From positions 1,798,001 through 1,862,000 of the forward strand of contig NZ_CP086068.1 in assembly GCF_020783335.1 (NCBI RefSeq): DNA of 64,000 nt, given 5' to 3'. The notes beneath the pieces are model-generated. The model ran no database searches. It saw only the letters and a program-made list of their open reading frames with translations, and was not told the DNA's origin. Positions within the stretch are counted from its first letter, which is position 1, and each line of letters opens with the position of its first letter. A program made the position numbers and the translations under genes. Shown piece by piece: positions 61,665-64,000 of the stretch. The DNA comes from Mucilaginibacter daejeonensis (GTDB lineage: Bacteria; Bacteroidota; Bacteroidia; Sphingobacteriales; Sphingobacteriaceae).

Positions 61665-63194
61665 ATGACAACTGAATCTCAACCATCAACCGAATCCGCA
61701 GAACCAAATCCTGAGTTTCTGATCAAGTCTATTGCTGAACAGGGTTATAGTTTAGAAACCGCACTTGCGGACCTGATGGATAACTCTATCTCTGCGAAGG
61801 CCGATTTGATCGAAGTAATGATCCGGATGGATGATGAGCCATTTACTCTTTTTCTTGCGGATAACGGTGATGGTATGAATGAAGACGCTCTCCGTAAAAA
61901 TATGCAGTTCCCAAGCAGTTCGCCAGAGGGCAGCCGTCAGCAAATCGATCTCGGTCGTTTTGGCCTTGGTATGAAAACGGCATCTTTTTCTCAAACACGG
62001 CGGTTTACCGTGCTTTCCAGGAAAAAAGGAACCTCTGATTACTCAGGCCGTACTTGGGACGTTGATTATCTGAAAAAAGCAGGATGGAAGCTAATTATAA
62101 ATACGCAGGAAGAAGTATCTTCCCTACTGGCAGCATGGCAACATTTATCAGAATCGCATCTGAACGGTTTTGATGGTTTTAAGCCAAATACGCTGGTCAT
62201 TTGGCAAGGGCTGTTCAAGTTCGAAAGTTATCTGGAGACCAATAACCGACAAAAGGCGCTGAAAAAAGAAATTACTGAAGTTACCAGTGAGTATCTGGCT
62301 TTGGTCTTTCATAGATTCATGGAGCGTGCCAACAAACCGCTCCGTATCAGAATAAATAATAGTATTATAACCCCATTTAACCCTTTTCCTGAAAACGAAA
62401 AAGATTTCCGGCAAATGGAATTTCGGCAAAAGAGCTTCCGCAGTGACACGATAAAGATGGAAGGATTTATTCTGCCCTCGCGGAGTATTGAAGAAAGCCG
62501 GGATAATCACAATATCTGGACCACTAAAAATCGTGGCTTAATGGATATGGAAGGTATTTATCTGTACCGGGCGGACAGGGTTATTTTATTTGGAGGCTGG
62601 AACGGACTGATCAGGAAGGCACCTAGGCTTCAACTAGCACGTTTGCGTGTCGAAGTTGGAAACAGCGTTGATCATTTGCTTCACCTTAATGTTGCAAAAT
62701 CACAGATTGCTATACCGCATGACCTGAAAAACGCATTTGAGAATTATATTACAGAACTTAAAACAGAGGCCGAAAGAGAGTATTTTAACCGCGGAGTTCA
62801 TAAATTTTCAAGTGTCGGAAAGAAGGATTCAGTTCAGTTGTTTCAGCGCAGGTCTTCCAGTAAGGGAGTATTGCTGGAAATCAATACCGACTTTACGCTG
62901 GTAAGTAACTTGGCAGCTTCGCTTGATGCGCGTCAGCAATCTCAGTTTCGCCTCATTATGAGAATGGTAAATACTACTGTCAACCAGATTAAACAATCAC
63001 ACCAGGATGTAGGGTTTGTCGAAAACAACGATGTTCATAGAGGGCTTAACAGTAGTGATATTAAATTATTTATTGAAGAACTGAAGGCTTCAGGCATCAG
63101 TACCGATCAGATAAAAAAGGAAATATTACCTGGTCTGGGCTATTCGCTCAGTTCTTTTCCAACCGACGTACGCAACCTATTGAATCTATCTTAA
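61665..63194 (+). CDS. MutL/MORC-type GHKL ATPase of the defence cassette
   Basis: 509 residues. The GHKL ATP-binding motifs are clear: N box LADLMDNSISAKA (D36 in the usual Glu position), G1 DNGDGM at 66-71, and G2 GRFGLGMKTAS at 97-107. The rest is a MORC-like transducer and helical C-terminus. Known in restriction-like systems with Z1 ATPases (mza and related). The change of N-box Glu to Asp may lower hydrolysis. Its TAA shares one base with the ATG of the Z1 gene. Confidence 0.85.
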   Translation: MTTESQPSTESAEPNPEFLIKSIAEQGYSLETALADLMDNSISAKADLIEVMIRMDDEPFTLFLADNGDGMNEDALRKNMQFPSSSPEGSRQQIDLGRFGLGMKTASFSQTRRFTVLSRKKGTSDYSGRTWDVDYLKKAGWKLIINTQEEVSSLLAAWQHLSESHLNGFDGFKPNTLVIWQGLFKFESYLETNNRQKALKKEITEVTSEYLALVFHRFMERANKPLRIRINNSIITPFNPFPENEKDFRQMEFRQKSFRSDTIKMEGFILPSRSIEESRDNHNIWTTKNRGLMDMEGIYLYRADRVILFGGWNGLIRKAPRLQLARLRVEVGNSVDHLLHLNVAKSQIAIPHDLKNAFENYITELKTEAEREYFNRGVHKFSSVGKKDSVQLFQRRSSSKGVLLEINTDFTLVSNLAASLDARQQSQFRLIMRMVNTTVNQIKQSHQDVGFVENNDVHRGLNSSDIKLFIEELKASGISTDQIKKEILPGLGYSLSSFPTDVRNLLNLS

Positions 63195-64000
63195 TGGCAA
63201 AAAATAACAGAGATTATATTGATCGCATGAAGCTTCTGGTAAGCGGCAAATTTGAAAGTTACCGTCAGGTGAACACTGCCGTAACCCGCGAATTTTTCGA
63301 GGCTCCCGGCCTTCGTGATGAGATAAGAGCTAATATGAAGATGCTTGCCGGCATGGGAATCCCTGTACCCGGCGAAGATAAGTTCGACGATCTTTTTACA
63401 ATAGCGCTCAGGGAGTCCCGTCTTGCTCATACACAGGGGATGACCCCAAGCGTATCGCTCAGCAGTAAAGACGCAAGAAAACGCAGCTGGCTCACACCGC
63501 AACGAATTGCCGCTCTCAAGTGGGACGATGATGAACTCATCACGTACAGGGCGCGGTATCTGGGCTTCCTGAAGAAAATGGGGCGTTCAAGGTCTTATAT
63601 TAAAGAGACAAAGAGGTCCAGCCTGGAGATCCTGAAAAAAATGGGTGATCCTTTATCTCAGGAACCATTTTTTGTAAGAGGGTTGGTAGTTGGAAGCGTG
63701 CAGTCAGGCAAAACGGCAAATTTCAATGCAGTGATCAACAGCGCTATAGATGCGGGATATGACCTGATCATTGTTCTATCCGGAATCATGGAGGATCTCC
63801 GCAGCCAAACACAAAAGCGAATTGAAAAAGAGGTAGAGGGTAAATATAAGGCCGGTAGTTTTATAGGTGTGGGCGAGATATCATCCTTTGGCTCCCTTGG
63901 TGCCTATCCTGACGTAAAACAAATCGTCGTGCCCACTTCTCCGGATACAGACTTCAGTAAATCCATTAAGGAAGCTGATTTTTCCCTGAACAATAAGAAT
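63194..64000 (+). CDS. Z1-domain ATPase/endonuclease, N-terminal part (cut by window edge)
   Basis: The frame is open for 269 codons to the right edge. It starts MAKNNRDYIDRMKLLVSG and has a Walker A GSVQSGKTANF with K173, followed by LIIVLSGIMEDLRSQTQKRI, the hallmark of Z1 proteins. Full-length members are about 900 residues. Z1 proteins are paired with MutL-like ATPases in anti-phage systems. The remaining genes (a PD-(D/E)XK-type protein, an AIPR-like protein) would lie beyond the window. Confidence 0.88.
   Translation, partial: MAKNNRDYIDRMKLLVSGKFESYRQVNTAVTREFFEAPGLRDEIRANMKMLAGMGIPVPGEDKFDDLFTIALRESRLAHTQGMTPSVSLSSKDARKRSWLTPQRIAALKWDDDELITYRARYLGFLKKMGRSRSYIKETKRSSLEILKKMGDPLSQEPFFVRGLVVGSVQSGKTANFNAVINSAIDAGYDLIIVLSGIMEDLRSQTQKRIEKEVEGKYKAGSFIGVGEISSFGSLGAYPDVKQIVVPTSPDTDFSKSIKEADFSLNNKN

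Overview
The window looks like a chromosome segment from a Bacteroidota, most likely Sphingobacteriaceae (Mucilaginibacter/Pedobacter-like). The grounds are the protein families present (CTnDOT-type tra genes, RteC, DUF932, spondin-domain lipoprotein), AT-rich leaders with few Shine-Dalgarno sites, and moderate GC. No rRNA, tRNA or CRISPR array was seen. Family names come from reading motifs; no database search was run.

Left part, 1-31.1 kb, reads as host chromosome. It holds: (a) the N-terminal 1199 residues of an alpha-2-macroglobulin-like protein; (b) an RNA-repair operon, Hen1-Pnkp plus two RlaP-type nucleotidyltransferases, with a divergent WYL regulator; (c) a polyamine operon on the minus strand (AdoMet decarboxylase, DUF4178 protein, small membrane protein, membrane-anchored spermidine synthase, Tat-exported FAD oxidoreductase, membrane protein); (d) a zeta-toxin-like kinase with a small partner; (e) a peroxidase/SDR operon; (f) an oxidative-stress island of about 8.5 kb. 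The island has an ECF sigma factor with a zinc-finger anti-sigma factor, a secreted methionine-rich repeat peptide, an MsrP-like molybdoenzyme with a cytochrome b partner, a DUF1223 protein, an MBL hydrolase, a peroxiredoxin, a thioredoxin, an SDR and a spondin lipoprotein. Five transcription units there share one promoter architecture (GTAAGG-like -35, fixed spacing, CNACNA-like -10), so the island looks like one ECF regulon, resembling hypochlorite-defence systems.

Middle part, about 31.6-58.1 kb, is an integrative conjugative element of the CTnDOT family: DUF932 protein, decayed accessory genes, an IS110 element, regulators, then traM-L-K-J, three traI-like genes, traG-F-E, rteC, a coupling protein, relaxase MobB, MobA, a candidate oriT and an excisionase-like gene. 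No integrase and no traN/O were found in the window. Several accessory genes carry single-base frameshifts or stops.

The most interesting unit is at 38.0-40.4 kb: a sigma factor gene overlaps by 4 nt a Cas12f homologue that has lost its RuvC catalytic residues and its C-terminal zinc/RuvC-III part. It is followed directly by a non-coding stretch that folds into three tandem hairpins. This is the arrangement expected for an RNA-guided, sigma-factor-based transcription system.

Right part, 58.6-64 kb: two broken small genes, one intact small gene, then a defence cassette of Vsr nuclease, cytosine-C5 methyltransferase, MutL/MORC-type GHKL ATPase and a Z1-domain ATPase running off the right edge.
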